DNA from: Vanrija pseudolonga | Taxonomy: Eukaryota; Basidiomycota; Tremellomycetes; Trichosporonales; Trichosporonaceae | NCBI RefSeq assembly: GCF_020906515.1 | Contig: NC_085850.1 | Coordinates: 1 to 64,000, forward strand | Reading direction: 5' to 3' | Length of the DNA stretch: 64,000 nt | In this document: positions 10,259-22,722 of the stretch, in pieces | Position numbering within the stretch: position 1 is the first letter of the stretch | How the letters are laid out: each line of letters opens with the position of its first letter | Program-made: the position numbers and the translations under genes | Notes under the pieces: generated by a model | Told to the model about the DNA's origin: nothing | Seen by the model: the letters and a program-made list of their open reading frames with translations, nothing else | Databases searched by the model: none

Positions 10259-12960
10259 CTACAACCCCCTCCACTCGAACCGCCGCCCAATGGCAAACTT
10301 CGCGTCGCCCCACATCGTCTGGGCAGTCCGGCCGACCATGACGCGCCACGTGCCCTGCTCCGCACGCCATGTCTTCCACTTCTCGTCCCAGTGCGAAACG
10401 GCATCTGTCATAGTCAGCTCGGCCTAGCGCCACGCCGACTTACACTTGTCCAGAGTCAGGTTCACCACACGCGCCTGTCCAGGAGCAATGTCGTACTCCT
10501 TGGCAAAGCCCTGCAGAGAGTACTCCGGATGGATGAGACCCTGCGGCGCTGTCGGCGGCGGCACCAGATAGACATGAACGCTGTGGTCTCCCATCACGTC
10601 ACCGGTATTGGTGACCACAAGAGACACCTCGAGCTTCCAGGCTTCCGGATCGGCGTCCGTCGCGTCCGCCTTGAGGTCCGAGTATTCAAACGTGGTGTAC
10701 GACAAGCCGTGTCCAAAGGGGAAGAGTGGCTCAATGCCCCGCGCTTTGTAGTGCTTGTAGCCCACCCACACACCCTCGCCGTACATGACTTGGGTGCGGG
10801 CGTTGCGAAAGTTGAAGGCCGCGGGAATGTCGACTTCGCGCTTGGGGAAGGTGATCGGGAGTCGGCCAGATGGATTGTATGCGCCGTAAATGACATCGGC
10901 AATGGCGTTGCCTCCTTCGTTGCCACCGTACCACGCGTACACCGCGGCGTCAACGTCCTCGACCCACGGCATCGACACTGCAGACCCCGCTTGAACAACC
11001 ACCACAGTCCTTTTCGCGACCTTGGCAACCCGCGCGATGAGTTCGTCCTGTCGGCTTGTGAGAGCAAGGGTCTCGCGATCGGCTCCTTCCGACTCCCACT
11101 CCGGCCCGAGCCCAACACACACAACGGCAACGTCGTTGCGAGACGCGACGGCCTCTGCCTCGGCGAACAAGTCCTCGTCCGACACCTTTAGCGCTGCACC
11201 TAAGCGAAAGGCGTTGAAGATTTGAGTCTGAGCGTTGACACCGGACGTCGGACGGCGCGTGTCGTTGACGAGGCGGATAGTGTATGTCTGCGGCATCAGA
11301 ACCGGCCCCGCGTTGGACGTACCTTCCCGGCCTCAACCGGCACCACGACGCGTTGCTCTTCGGTTCCATTACCAAAGAAGATCTTGCCCCTCGGCAGGGA
11401 CATGGTCATGTCGAGAACCATCTTTTCGTCGAAGAACAGCATGGCCGTTCCCACACAACAAACACCAAACTCGTACTCGCCGGTGACAGAGGCTGTAAAG
11501 ACCGCGCGCAGCTCTGTGATGTAGTCGGGGAGCAAGCCCGGACCCGGAGTCCAGTCACAATAGAGCATCTCCGAATTGTGATGGCGATCGTGGTACAGCG
11601 GCTTGGCGGTCGGTTGACCATCCACCAGGGGGTAGTAGAGCAGGTCAAAGCCCGCCTCGCCGTCCATGCAGGTAAAATGGTCGTCAAGAACCGGCAGGAA
11701 ACAGTGGTTGATGCACCCGATGGCGTACTCGATCTCCATGTCGGGGTAAGGTCGATTGTCGACAAGGCCGGACAGCGGCGATGACACCCACGCCGGCTCC
11801 AGCTGTGCGCTTCCGCCGCCCGTCATATATCCCTTCTTCGCAGCCGGGCCGATCACGGCGACTCGCTGTTGCGACAGGAGAGGCAAGATGTCGTCGTTCT
11901 TGAGAAGGACGATCGACTCGGCGGCCATGGCTCGAGTCGCCTCCGCTTCCTGAGGCTGTGTCTCGAACCGCGTTCGCTCCACTGGCGCCGGGTTGTAGAC
12001 AATCTCGGGGTTCAACCGAGCCAGCTTCTGCACCCAGCGCAGCACCTGCTCCACGTGGTCGTCGATCGTCCGTGGGTCAAGTTTGAAGCACGCAACGCTG
12101 AGTCCAATAAGCAGCTTTGTTCGCCAGGTACCTGGTCCACCCATCTCAAGGTCCAACCCAGCATTCAACGCCTCGACGGTCGAGTACGTGCCGCCCCAGT
12201 CGGACATGACCAAGCCGTCGTAGCCCCATTCGCCGCGGAGAAAGTCACGTAAGAGCCATGTGCTCTCCGAGCAGTGCACACCATTGAGCTTGTGATACGA
12301 CGGCATGTAAGCCCACGGCGAGGCCAAACGCTGGACGATCTGGAATGGTCGAAGATACACCTCCCGAAGCGTCCGCGGGTCGATCACAGCGTCGTAGCCC
12401 TGGCGACCATCCTCCTGATCGTTGGCGACAAAGTGCTTGATGGTGGCGCTGACGCCATTGACCTGGAGTCCATTGACGACCGCGGCTGCCAGATGGCCAG
12501 CAAGAGTTGTATCCTCCGAGTAGTACTCGAACGTGCGGCCTCCCAAGGGACTACGCGGAGTGTTGATTCCAGGTGCGAGAAGACAAGTCGCCTGCCGCGC
12601 CTTGGTCTCTGCGGCCAGTAGCGTTCCGACAGCGTGGGCAGTCTTGCGCGAGAACGTCGAGGCGATGGCGGTTTCACAAGGCAAGACGACGGCGGGAGTG
12701 CGTTTGACAAACGAATCGCCGCGAGCTCCGCAAGGTCCATCCGTGACCTTGATCCTGCGTGTCAGCGATAATCACGTGCAGATGGCTCACGAAGGAATGT
12801 TTAGACGTGGAACATCGCGTGTCTGCCACGTGTCTTTGCCAGATAAGAGCTCTGCCTTCTCCTCGTCGGTGAGCCGGGCAACAAGGTCGGGTATCGACGC
12901 AGTGAGGAAGGAGCGGTCGATGAGGGGTAGCTCCCTGCTGTGCAGAGGAACAGGCGACAT
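10259..12960 (-). CDS. GH3 beta-glucosidase with PA14 insert
   Basis: Four exons (12960-12791, 12754-11323, 11287-10444, 10404-10259) give 863 aa, typical of intracellular fungal GH3 beta-glucosidases. The TIM-barrel domain carries KVTDGPCGARG and KHFVANDQE (substrate-binding Lys-His), and the nucleophile motif GLVMSDWGGTYSTVEAL (Asp of SDW, about residue 230). The alpha/beta sandwich follows with GPAAKKGYMTGGGSAQL. A PA14 domain is inserted (about residues 385-530), and a fibronectin III-like domain ends the protein (PFGHGLSYTTFEYSDL onward). No signal peptide is seen, so it is probably cytoplasmic or peroxisomal. It is divergent from a sugar permease at 13355, consistent with uptake and hydrolysis of a beta-glucoside. 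A TATA-like ACATAAA lies at about 12999-13005 (minus strand). Confidence 0.92.
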
Positions 12961-13354
12961 GTTTCATGCTGTCTACAGTCGCCCAACGCTCCCCACCTTT
13001 ATGTAGAGACTCCCCCTAACCCTCCCCGCTACTCGCTGCCTGCTATTCAGCGGTGGCCCCAGAGTGCCTGGAACAAAAGTGCGGGGTAAAAACAGCGGTC
13101 ACCCAATTCACCGCGCTGATAAAAAAAAACAACAAAGGGCCGCTCTTTCACCGCGCTGATAATTTGTGTGATCGTCCCGAAGTCTTGGAAGTCTTGAGCA
13201 CTTTGGGCCGACCCCACAGCTTCTACAACTACAACATCGCTCTACGCATGCCGCTCACACTGTCAACACCGCCGAGTACATAAGGCGAGCATTGCGGTGA
13301 GGAGTGGAGTCACGCACCAGTTCAACAGAGACTCAACCAACCACGACACTGGCA
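12961..13354. promoter_or_regulatory. Divergent promoter of GH3 and sugar permease
   Basis: A 394-bp shared promoter. It contains two copies of TTCACCGCGCTGATAA (13107-13122 and 13147-13162), a short A-tract between them, and an ACATAAGG TATA-like element about 75 bp before ATG 13355. Confidence 0.7.
13107..13162 (+). repeat. 16-bp direct repeat, 40-bp spacing
   Basis: TTCACCGCGCTGATAA occurs twice, identical over 16 bp, with starts exactly 40 bp apart (about four helical turns). Each copy ends in GATAA, which could also be read by a GATA factor. It lies midway between the divergent beta-glucosidase and permease genes. Confidence 0.8.
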
Positions 13355-15301
13355 ATGCCATCGCAATACAAGGGTATCCACAATAACACGGCCCCGCAGT
13401 AAGTGCTTCCGGCCCCGCTTGACCAGTACGCTAAGTGTTCAGATGGTGGCGTGATCCGGGTCTCCGCCGAAACATTCTGTGGTTAGCCACTTGCATGCTA
13501 TGCACGGTCTACGGAGGCTTTGACGGTTCCTTGTTCGGTGGCCTCCAGGCCGTCCCAAAGGTAAGATGATGACTCCGGCTTCATTAACAATGCAGTGGTT
13601 TGAGAAGTTCCCGGCACTGAGGAACCCCGACACCCTTGGCCTCGTCAGCTCACTCGGCGCGTTCCCCAGTCTCATTTTCCCCCTCATCGGCTCTTGGGTG
13701 AGATCATGGCATGAGACCCACTCTCGTAACATGTCTTCGGTCGGCTTACACTGCGTAGATGGGTGACAGATTTGGTCGTCGCATTCCAAACATCATTGCC
13801 GTCACAGGAGTCATTGCCTTCGCCATCATGCAGGCTTTCTCCTTCACACTTGTGAAGTGGTCAGCCGCCCGGGTCCTTATCAGCATTTTTAACGCCGTCG
13901 GTGCCCCGAGTGGTAGCTGTCTCCTGGTGGAGCTCGCGCAGTAGGTTTGGCCTCCCAATCCTGTTAGTCCTGCACTTACCTTCTAGTCCACGCTACCGTG
14001 CGACTGCTTCGGCCTTGTGAGTTTATCATCTACCCTGGCTCGCTAACCTCCAGAAACATGTCTGGCTACTACGTTGGCGCCATCCTCGGCAGCTGGGCAG
14101 GATACGGGTCCTATGTCAACTACAAGGAGAGCGACTGGTCGTGGCGCCTTCCGTGTCTCCTCCAGTTTGTCATTCCCACTTTCGTCCTCATCAGTTTCCT
14201 CCTCATCCCAGAGAGCCCTCGTTGGCTCATCTCCAAGGGACGCATCGAGGACGCCCGAAAGGTTCTGGCTCGAGAGCATGCCAATGGTGATGAGAACGAC
14301 CCTCTCGTTAACTTCGAAATGGATGAGATCCAGCAGGCTCTGGCGGAGGAGAAGGCGATCAACAAGAATGCTGGGTCGTGGCTCTCCCTCTTCGCCACCC
14401 CGGGCAACCGTAAGAGGTTCTTCATTATGCTTCATGTCTCCATCGGTGCCCAGTGGTGCGGCAACGGTGTCATTGGGTATGTCAGAGTATGGGATTGTAC
14501 TAACAACCCAGATACTACTTTGTGCCCGTCCTCAAGAGCGTTGGAATCACCTCATCGTCCCAACAGCTCCTCCTCAACAGTGGCATCAATGTGAGAACTC
14601 ATCCGCCTCGTTCCCTCTAATATCTTTCAGATTTGGAACTTCTTCCTCGCCTGCGGTGCCGCTCTGACAGTCGAACGCTTCGGCCGTCGAAAGCTCTTCC
14701 TCACGTCCACGACAGGCATGCTTATCTCAATGGTCCTCATCACGGCCTGCTCAGCCACCTTCTCCAAGACGGGAAATAGCTCAGCCGGCATTGCGGTCGT
14801 CGCCTTCTTGTTCCTCTTCTACGGCTCATACGACATTGCCATGACGCCCCTGAATGTCGCGTACAATGTGGAAATTCTGGTGAGCCTGCGGACCGACACC
14901 CTCTCACACCTTTCAGCCCTATGCGATTCGTGCCAAAGGCATGGGCGTTTCACAATTCATTCAGGCGAATCTCAACATCTACAACACCTACGTCAACCCC
15001 ATTGCGCTGTCCAAGATTCACTACTGGTACTACCTTCTCTACGTCGGCATTCTGATCTACCTCACGATCATCATCTACTTCGTCTTCCCAGAGACTAAGG
15101 GGTACGTTACGCCCTCCTCACCCCGGCCTTCTGCTGACCTCGTCCAGTCTCACGCTGGAGGAAGTCGCTGTCAAGTTCGACGGACCGCATATGGCGGAGC
15201 TCATCCACACTCAAGAGGTTGGTTACGGCAAGACCGAAGCCAAACACATTGAAAACCCCTCCCTCGACGATGATGATGTTAAGAAGACGTCCTCGGTGTA
15301 G
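13355..15301 (+). CDS. MFS sugar transporter (lactose permease type)
   Basis: Ten exons (13355-13398, 13443-13560, 13596-13697, 13759-13940, 13987-14016, 14054-14476, 14512-14590, 14631-14879, 14917-15101, 15148-15301) give 521 aa with twelve expected membrane spans. Sugar-porter signatures are visible: YGGFDGSLFGGLQ in span 1, MGDRFGRR between spans 2 and 3, RYRATASAL, PESPRWLISKGR before the central loop, VERFGRRK, and PETKG at the end of span 12. Cytoplasmic tail residues are acidic (LDDDDVKK). The small 30-nt exon 5 is unusual but keeps frame. It is divergent from the GH3 enzyme, so it probably imports an oligosaccharide or glucoside at the plasma membrane. Confidence 0.92.
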
Positions 15302-15708
15302 TGGGCACTCGTTAGTCGATGTTTCAGACCGGAAAGGCTGAAGAGAAGAATAAGAGGCATCAGCAAATCGCCTGCCGCGGTGGAGAGGTGGAAGGTTATG
15401 TAGTTGGAAGTATGTGTGGGTATTGTAGTCGATAGTAGCTCAGTTGAATGAAGTTGCCGTCCGCGGCCAGTACTCACTCCAGAACTGGGGCTCCATCGTG
15501 ACTTGCTCCCACAGAAAGGCTTGGCAGACCAACATGCGGAGTTAGAGACACCCAGCATACACACCCCTAAACGCCTTCAGAACCCTCATTTGCCCGGCCA
15601 CGGCGAATTGCCCCTTAAAACCCCGGAGGCTTCCGCGCGCTCCACACCACACCCGGTGAATATACGTCTGACCGACCCCGACCTTCAAGATTGTCCATCC
15701 ACAAACAA
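15302..15708. other. Intergenic region before the Zn2Cys6 gene
   Basis: Holds the 3' end of the permease transcript and the promoter of the regulator at 15709. No repeat or gene was found. Confidence 0.45.
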
Positions 15709-18470
15709 ATGTCGCCAGCAACAAGGACACGGAACAGAGAGACAACGCGAGGAAAGCTAGGACACGCGTGAGTCTGTCCCCTTGAAGATCAGGCGTTCGT
15801 CTGACGCGCTAAGATGCCATTCGTGCCGTTTGCTCAAGGTGGGTCTGAGTGCCGGGGGCATCGTTGCTCACTATCTTTCACAGACCAAATGTTTCAACGA
15901 TGGATCGATAAACACCCCCTGCGACAGATGTAGTGGGTGACAACTGGTATACCTCTCATGTCTTCTCACACGCGCCGCAGCGGAGCAGTCATTGCGCTGC
16001 GATTACTCGAGACGGAAGCGTGGGCGCAAGTCCAAAGCAGAGTGGGACATTCTGCCTTCCGCCGAGCTGACGTCTTAAGACTTGCACAGAGGGCCGAGGA
16101 GTCGGCTGAGGAGGACATTCGGTCTTCTCCGACCAGATCACTGGACAGCGACACCCTCGGTGTGCTGAGCGCCGGCACATTGCCTCAGCGCTGGGTCCCA
16201 TCACACCACGAAGGAGGGGAGGTACCTGACTCACTGCCGGTCGGCTCGGCACTCGCCATACCCGCCCACGACATATCTGGCCATGTCGGCACTGAGCTGG
16301 AGACACCCTCCCTGTCCGTCTCAACCCCGGTACATCGGCGTCACATGTCCGCGGGAATCGCCGACCACGATCATCCCACTGATGGGTCGGCATCGGTGGA
16401 CATCTCAGACCGACTCAACCCTCCAGAGTTTAGACTGGCTAATCAGGCCCGGGATGATGCGCCGCCATACCAGCGTGACTGGCGACGGTTAACGCGGACT
16501 TCAAGTGAACGGTACCCGACCCCATCGCCGCGGCCGTTTGATGACCCAGGTACGGACAGCCCACATTACATCACGCTTACTCTGTGCAGTCACACTTGGG
16601 TTGAGCAGCGAGGCTCAGGCGATTCACATGATTGAGCTGTGAGGATAGTTCACGGCCGTCTTGAAGTCTAACGGCAAGCTTTTACGACCAGTTAAATCCT
16701 CAAATTGCCGTGTTGGATCGTGGCTGCAAGTTGCGTGGTTAGAGCAACGCTGATACACAGACCACACGTTTGATCATATCAGGCAAAAATCGCCCATCCT
16801 GCTGTCGTCGATGCTGGCCGCGGTTGCCAAGTTCTTCGCCTTTGAACTCTACCAACCAATGCTCAACCATGCTCTAACCCTCTTGAACCACAAAGGGATG
16901 AACGGCGACGGCACCTACGACATCTACGACATCCAGGCGATCCTCATCCAAGTGTATTACAAGCACCCATCAGATCGCACCGTTTGGATCCGGATCGGCA
17001 TGGCACTCCGTATCGCCCAGCAGCTTCGTCTCAATGAAAGTTACCGACGTCCGCTGCCCGCTGATCCGATCGAAAAGCGCCAACAGCTGGTAGGCTTGCC
17101 GTTTGAGCCGTTGCTGACTGTCTCCAGAACCGTGAACGAACATGGCTATGTGAGTCAGCGCCGTACCAATACCCTGCTGCAGCTGCTGATATCTACCAGT
17201 ACTTGTTTGTGAGTTGGTTAGCGGGCGCCCTGCCCGTCTTACTGCTAACTCTGCCAGGCTTTGATCGAACGTAAGCAACACCATATGGTCTGCTCTGACT
17301 TACACACCAGCTACTCCTACACTTTTGACTTCCCGTTGACGGTGAAGGTTCATGAGATCATTGACGTGAGATCAATGAGGGGCATTGTATTGGCGGCTAA
17401 CCGAGTAGGCAGAGGCATGGGCGCGCGACCACGCGGATCTGGGCATCATCACTGACTGGCATCTTGCGTGTAGCCATAGGCGGGTCCATCTCATTGAAGC
17501 CACTGACATGTCAGCCATGGCCCTTACGACGACATGATGGTAGCCTACAAAAAGTCCACAGGGTTGAGCGAATCTTGGGCGCGGCAGATGCTTGCCCAGA
17601 TCGCCAGCGGCTACCGCAAGCATCTGTGGAGATGGTTCGATGCTCCTGACTGTATGTACCCGGCACGTGTGCCCCAACTCACAATCACAGACGTTGCTTC
17701 GGTTCTCACCCCAAGGGAACAACGGATCCTCAGAGCCGATCCGTTGAACCAGCTGCTCGCGATCAAGGAGTTGGAGCTTCAACTGTCGCATTGGGAGAAT
17801 CAGACCGACCTCGTCGAGTGGATGTCACTTGCTGACCAGGTGGTCCAGCAGCTTGAGCGCACCACTGAGGACCGTGGGTTCCTCTATCTTCAGGACACCG
17901 CGTCAGTGGCAATGTCGGCGTTGGCGCTCAACCTCTTCAAGGTGAGACCTGTGCAATATCTAATCTAACTATGTGAGGTCTTTGAACGCCATCCGACTGG
18001 TCCTCTTACCGTCACCATCCAGTCCTTGCTTCGGCGACTACACAATATCTGCCTCACGTTGAGTGACGGCCATTTCGAAGAGGCGCCTTCTTATGTGGGC
18101 CGATTCGTGCAGCGTCTCCTTCGATCGATTACTAGTGGCTCGCGACCGACCTCGCGCTTGCCGTCCCCGCGGTCAAATGAGCCCCAGTTACCGGAACTCC
18201 CACAGTTTGATCTTGTACGCACACATCAATCTGCTCACAAGGTGGATCCCGCGTGACCCAGCTGATCCGACCTCGCAGACAGAGTTCCTCGGAGGGGCCA
18301 ATGCTCTCATCCCGGAGGATCTGGACATCGAGAATGAGTATTGGTGAGCTCGGACATCACGACTCACCGCCATTGCTCACACATACAGGTCAACAATGTT
18401 CTCCACGACATCCGAGTACCCCCAAATACTGGCCCAGCTACAGTCTCTCACAGCGCCATTGTCAGGCTGA
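15709..18470 (+). CDS. Zn2Cys6 transcription factor
   Basis: A gene of more than ten exons. Joining 15709-15767, 15814-15838, 15884-15932 and 15981-16041 yields the cluster ACHSCRLLKTKC then PCDRC and a sixth Cys in SLRCDYSRRKRGRKSK, the expected CX2CX6C-CX2CX6C layout followed by a basic linker. A later intron (16042-16091, acceptor CACAGAG) joins KSKA to EAEESAEED. The middle homology region follows: GLSSEAQAIHMIEL, LNPQIAVLD, MLAAVAKFFAFELYQP, IRIGMALRIAQQLRL. The protein ends at TGA 18470 after a last junction giving DIENEYWSTMF. It lies just downstream of the GH3/permease pair and is the best candidate regulator for it. The same architecture (LNPxIAxLD) recurs in the regulator at 58902-61479. 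Confidence 0.85.
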
Positions 18471-18586
18471 TACTGTATGGGATGTCAAACTCGCGCCCTT
18501 TCGTCCCGTTGGCCACCATTGACATAATATTGACGCACTGCATGGCCCATCACAACCGAACTCTTACTCTGTCATCGTTCAAAAGA

Positions 18587-20434
18587 CTACTCCTCGTCAT
18601 GTTCGCCAACCTCGGTAGAGGAAAACTTGCGAGCGCTGACACGTCGGCTGAACAAGATGTCAATCTCGCGATAAGACCTGCCTCGGAGTTCGGGCAGGTA
18701 GAAGTAGGCGAGGACCAAGACAAGCCCACAGGTGCCAAGGTAGAAGAATCCGGTCTTGCCGACGAGACCCCAGCCGGTAGGGTTGAGCATGTAAGCGTTG
18801 ACTGATGTTAGCCAAGACCTTGCCAACAGGACCTACCAATTCCGAGGACGACTGAAGACAGGTAGTAGGCGTCGCGAGAAAGGCCGACGGTAAGAGCACG
18901 GAGCCGAAGAGAAGATGTTTCGCCGACAATGGTCCAGCACATTGGGCCAAGAGTGAGACCCCACTGTGCACCGATGATGATGACAAGGATGCCTTGAACC
19001 CAGGTAACGCCAGTTGACTGCTTGACGCAGGCCAGAATGCCCATAATCAAGAGACAAAGGCAGTTGAATCCAAGGCCCCACAAGACCAGGGTACGACGTC
19101 CGAAGCGTGATGACAACCCGACCGAAAGAATGACGCAGAAGAGTTGGATACCCGTGTTGCCGAGGCCTAAACCGTAAGCCTGGTCTTCGCTCAATCCAGC
19201 GACTAATGCAGTAAGTAACGGTCACCTTACCAAGGACATGTCCTCACCAAGGAAGAAGTATGTTCCAAGATTACTAACGAGGAGACCGGTGAAATTGGCA
19301 AATGCGTGCGTGCAGCAAACGATCCTAACTGGTCAAAATGCATGTAAAACACTCAACTCACAGAGTACGCCTGAGCGCTGGTCCCTTGAAACACTCGGCG
19401 TAGGAAGCCCCGGCAGTCACCCGCTGCTCAATCTCGGACGTGCGTTCCATCATGGCGACATATGCTTGGGTGTTCTCACGAGGAATCTTGCCTAGTCGTT
19501 TGACGACCCTGGCGGCTTCCTCCACACGACCCTTGCGAATGAGCCACCAAGGCGATTCGGGGGCGAAGAGGAGGACTATGTGCTAGAGGTGAGCAGATGT
19601 GTCTGGTTCTGTACTCACAAGGGCAGCAGGCCACACCCACTGGAGTGCGAATGGAATTCGGTATGCCCACTTCCTGTCAGAACACATTCCCCCACTCTCG
19701 CTCACCTGTCCCTCCATATCCTTGACGCCGTAGACCACACCTGCCGTAACGAATTGGCCGATGCACCAACAAATCTGGATGTAGGAGGTGAGGACGACAC
19801 GGAGACGAACCGGGGCGACCTCGGAGGCGTACGCAGTCGGGATGACGCTGAACGCGCCCCACGGGACTCCGGACAAGAACTGGCCGACAAACAGGACTGG
19901 AAGTGAGGTCGAAAAGAATACGACGAAGATGGAAGCCGTCATCATGATCATGAAGATTTGAAGCGTCCACTTGTAGCCCATGCGGGAGGCCATGTAGGCG
20001 GCGATGAGCACACCGAAGAAGGCTCCGATGGTAGGCGCCTGAGTCACGGCCGACTGCCATGGTGCAGAAATCTGATAACCTTGTCGCTCATCGACGTAGA
20101 TACCAAACTTTTCGCGGAAAGCTTTGAGTGCGATAAGGTTGCCCACAAGAGCGAGGTCATAACCTTCCATGATCTGGGCGTGAGCACGACCCCGCCCATC
20201 GATCCCACTTACAATGCACATGGACACTGCCAAAGACCAGAACACGGCGCCCTTGTAGTTGCGCAGCGACTCCCAGAGGCCCATCTCGTGCTCCATTCGC
20301 TCGATCGCAATGGCGCCGGAAGCCTCGGCGTTGTCGCCACCGGCATGTTTGACCGCCATTTCGAGGTGCTGTGCTTCGACCTTGTCGTCAAGGTCGTAAG
20401 GCTTGTCGGTGTCCGAGTTTGGTTTCGCTGTCAT
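18587..20434 (-). CDS. MFS sugar transporter (alpha-glucoside permease type)
   Basis: Multi-exon gene with ATG 20434 and TAG 18587. The first intron is 20212-20174 and joins VSMCI to IMEGYDLALVGNLIALKAF, the hallmark of the fungal maltose/alpha-glucoside permease group (MEGYD, then FYALPAF-like). Other signatures are SGVPWGAFSVIPTAYASEVAP, PESPWWLIRKG, RFGRRTLVLWG, GPMCWTIVGETSS and PELRGRSYREIDILF at the last span. The cytoplasmic N-terminus is acidic. Its start is divergent from the Gfo/Idh dehydrogenase at 20990; the promoter between them contains the CCGAGGAG palindrome. The paralogue at 44658-46479 shares the tail pattern ARKFxSxxVxEHDE. It is a plasma membrane proton symporter for a disaccharide or related polyol (family knowledge). 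Confidence 0.9.
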
Positions 20435-20650
20435 TTTGAGTCGCTATTGAGGCGTGGGGGCCCATTGATAATCCCCTTGAGTTGCATATATACAGTGTAC
20501 ATCGAAGTGGACGCCTCGGATCAAGGTGGAGTCAGCCGCTCATCAAGGAGGGTGCCCCGCACCGGAAAAATCTTGGAGCCGCCTGTTGCCGCTCGCCCTC
20601 AAACGATAATCCGGTTTTCGAATGGCCCGTCTGGGGCGGAGTTGAACAAG

Positions 20651-20685
20651 TCCGAGGAGTGATGATGAGAGGTTATCTCCTCGGA
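20651..20685. promoter_or_regulatory. Palindromic element CTCCTCGGA (site 1)
   Basis: TCCGAGGAG at 20651-20659 and its exact reverse complement CTCCTCGGA at 20677-20685 are separated by 17 bp. The right half includes TATCTCCTCGG (20674-20684), which recurs at 22474 and 30313. It lies in the divergent promoter of the permease (ATG 20434) and the dehydrogenase (ATG 20990). Inverted CCG/CGG triplets are the classic target form of Zn2Cys6 dimers. Confidence 0.65.
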
Positions 20686-20989
20686 TATTATCGACTCCGC
20701 CGATGCCAAGAACGGAAGGGTAAGGGAACAGGGAGGCATGATGCGTGGAGGCGACAGACATCCTTCGAGGGGCAATGCGCCGGCCCCAGAGCTCCGCACT
20801 ACATCTGCATTGAGGATGCCCAGTTCGGCGTCGGGACATAGCCAGCGCATTCTCCGGCCCAAGACAGAATCGGATTTAGTAAACTACTTCATCTCTGGCA
20901 ATCAGACTCATGTTCCATCAAAAGCTGGTGTTGACAGTTGCAAGTTGGTTCCCCCCGGCGCCCCACTCACACTCCACACACACACAGCA

Positions 20990-22258
20990 ATGACCAATAC
21001 CACTCCCACCAAGCTACGTATGGCTGTACTGGGTCTCGGTCGCATGGGCCTGCGCCATGCCTCGAATGTGGGCAAATCATTCGAAGCCAGCTGACCCCAG
21101 GTGGCGTACCACGTACCCCGCGCCGAGCTTGTTGCCGGCGCCGACGCATATGGGCCGTCTCTAGCCAAAGCCAAGGAGGTTCTTCCTCCTGGTATCCAGT
21201 ATGTGTCAGTGCAAATGTCAGTGCTTACGCTAGCCTGACTACATCATACCAAGAGATACTCAACATGCCCGACATTGATGCGGTGCTCATTGCGACGGAA
21301 ACGGCGAGCCATGCCCAGCTCACCATTGACGCGGTAAAGGCGGGCAAGGTGAGCTGGGGCTCTTACCGCGCGCTCACCTCCAGCACGTCCTTCTAGAGAA
21401 GCCCATTTCCATCAGTGTGGACGCGGCTCGACCAGTGCTAGAGGTCGTCAGGAAGCACCCGGAAATCCAAGTTATGGTCGGATTCTGTCGCCGGTGTGAG
21501 TGACCTCAGGCTGCTCGTCACTGATATGCAGTTGATGAGTCCTATCAGTACGCTGCTCGCCTGGCTCACTCAGGCGAACTGGGCAAGACGTACCTCATCA
21601 AATCGGCGTCCAACGATACGTACCACCCAACAGGGTTCTTTGTTCAGTATGCCAAACATTCGGGCGGCATCTGGATCGACGCAGGCATCCATGACATCGA
21701 CGGTGCCAGATGGCTCTTGGACGTTGCGAACCCCAAGTCATTGAGCAACCCCAAGAAACAAGTTTCTTACGTGTACGCGTCTGGAGCGATCATCCGTCAC
21801 CCCGGTCTGGCCGAGCACGGCGACGTGGACTCTGCTCAGGCCATAATCAACTTTGAGAACGGCACCTCTTGCAACATCCACGCCAGTCGGACTTCGATGC
21901 ACGGTCACGACATCTTCTGCGAGGTCTTTGGGACAGAGAGCAAGCTTTATGTCAACCCGGTAGGTCGCATACGTTGAGCTCTCGCTGACTGCAGATCCCC
22001 GCTGTCAACAAGGTTCAGATCCGCGACCGCTATGGCGTCCGTAATGAGACGACCATGTCGTTCCTCGATCGCTTCAAGGAGGCATTTGTCAACGAGGTGA
22101 ACGAGTTTGTCGCGGCGGTGTTGGACTCCAAGCCTATGCCCGTGACCGTTGAAGACGCCTTCCAAGCATCACAGATTGCCGTAGCCCTGACATGGTCTAT
22201 GCGTCATAACAAGCCCGTGTTCTTTGACGACGAGGGAGAGCCGATTCTCAGGGACTAG
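20990..22258 (+). CDS. Gfo/Idh/MocA oxidoreductase (inositol 2-dehydrogenase-like)
   Basis: Multi-exon gene from ATG 20990 to TAG 22258, about 350 aa. The Rossmann motif AVLGLGRMGLRHA is at the N-terminus. MPDIDAVLIATETASHAQLT and, after an intron, HVLLEKPISI (the EKP motif with catalytic-region Lys) follow. The C-terminal Gfo/Idh domain shows SGGIWIDAGIHDIDGARWL with the conserved DxxxHxxD-type catalytic residues, and INFENGTSCNIHASR. The family oxidises sugars or polyols such as myo-inositol or glucose with NAD(P). A second member is at 30423, with a similar ending (NKPVFFDDEGEPILRD versus NNVPVLFDEEGNPVLRA). Substrate is undetermined. Confidence 0.9.
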
Positions 22259-22722
22259 AGCAGGATGCACAATAGTGATTATATGAATGTATGGGTCTTC
22301 GGGAGGCCAGGCCGTCATGTGAAAGGAGTGTGTCCCCTCGCGTCCCAATAGCTTGTGCCAACGACTTGACGGACGATTGGGCTGACGAAAGACGCAACGT
22401 GTATCGAGTGACTCGGCATCCCGCCATGATTCGAGGCCCAAATCCGATCGGCAACCTCACAGCCGAGGTGAGGTATCTCCTCGGACATATGGATGGCCAT
22501 CGGGCTTTGGGAACATCACGGGTCGCGGAGTTTCACTCGAGCTTCGGACGAATGATCTTTTGACATAGGTCTTCAATCCGGATCACTCCCGATGGGCTCA
22601 CGGTGCACGGGTCACGACTGAGTGCCCTCCTCGGACCGGCGGCGGCGGCGCTATCTGCCTCATATGTAACACGTCCCCGCCGCAACTCACTTCACACTTA
22701 GAATCTCCTTTGCACACCGACG
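22259..22722. other. Promoter region of the first aldo-keto reductase
   Basis: 464 bp between two codirectional genes; it holds palindromic site 2 and the extra CTCCTCGG copy, and otherwise no coding frame. Confidence 0.5.
22463..22484. promoter_or_regulatory. Palindromic element CCGAGG-N10-CCTCGG (site 2)
   Basis: CCGAGG at 22463-22468 faces CCTCGG at 22479-22484, and the right half is the same TATCTCCTCGG 11-mer (22474-22484) as at site 1. It lies about 240 bp before ATG 22723 of the aldo-keto reductase. A further CTCCTCGGACCGG stands at about 22627-22639. Confidence 0.65.

Noticed and set aside
9905-11191. 428-codon plus-strand open frame
   Set aside because: It runs antisense over the last exons of the GH3 beta-glucosidase, whose sense strand has clear domain motifs. 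The antisense frame shows no domain and reflects GC-rich codon bias.
13013-13026. Telomere-like CCCCCTAACCC in the GH3 promoter
   Set aside because: Less than two units and imperfect, with no neighbouring subtelomeric repeats.
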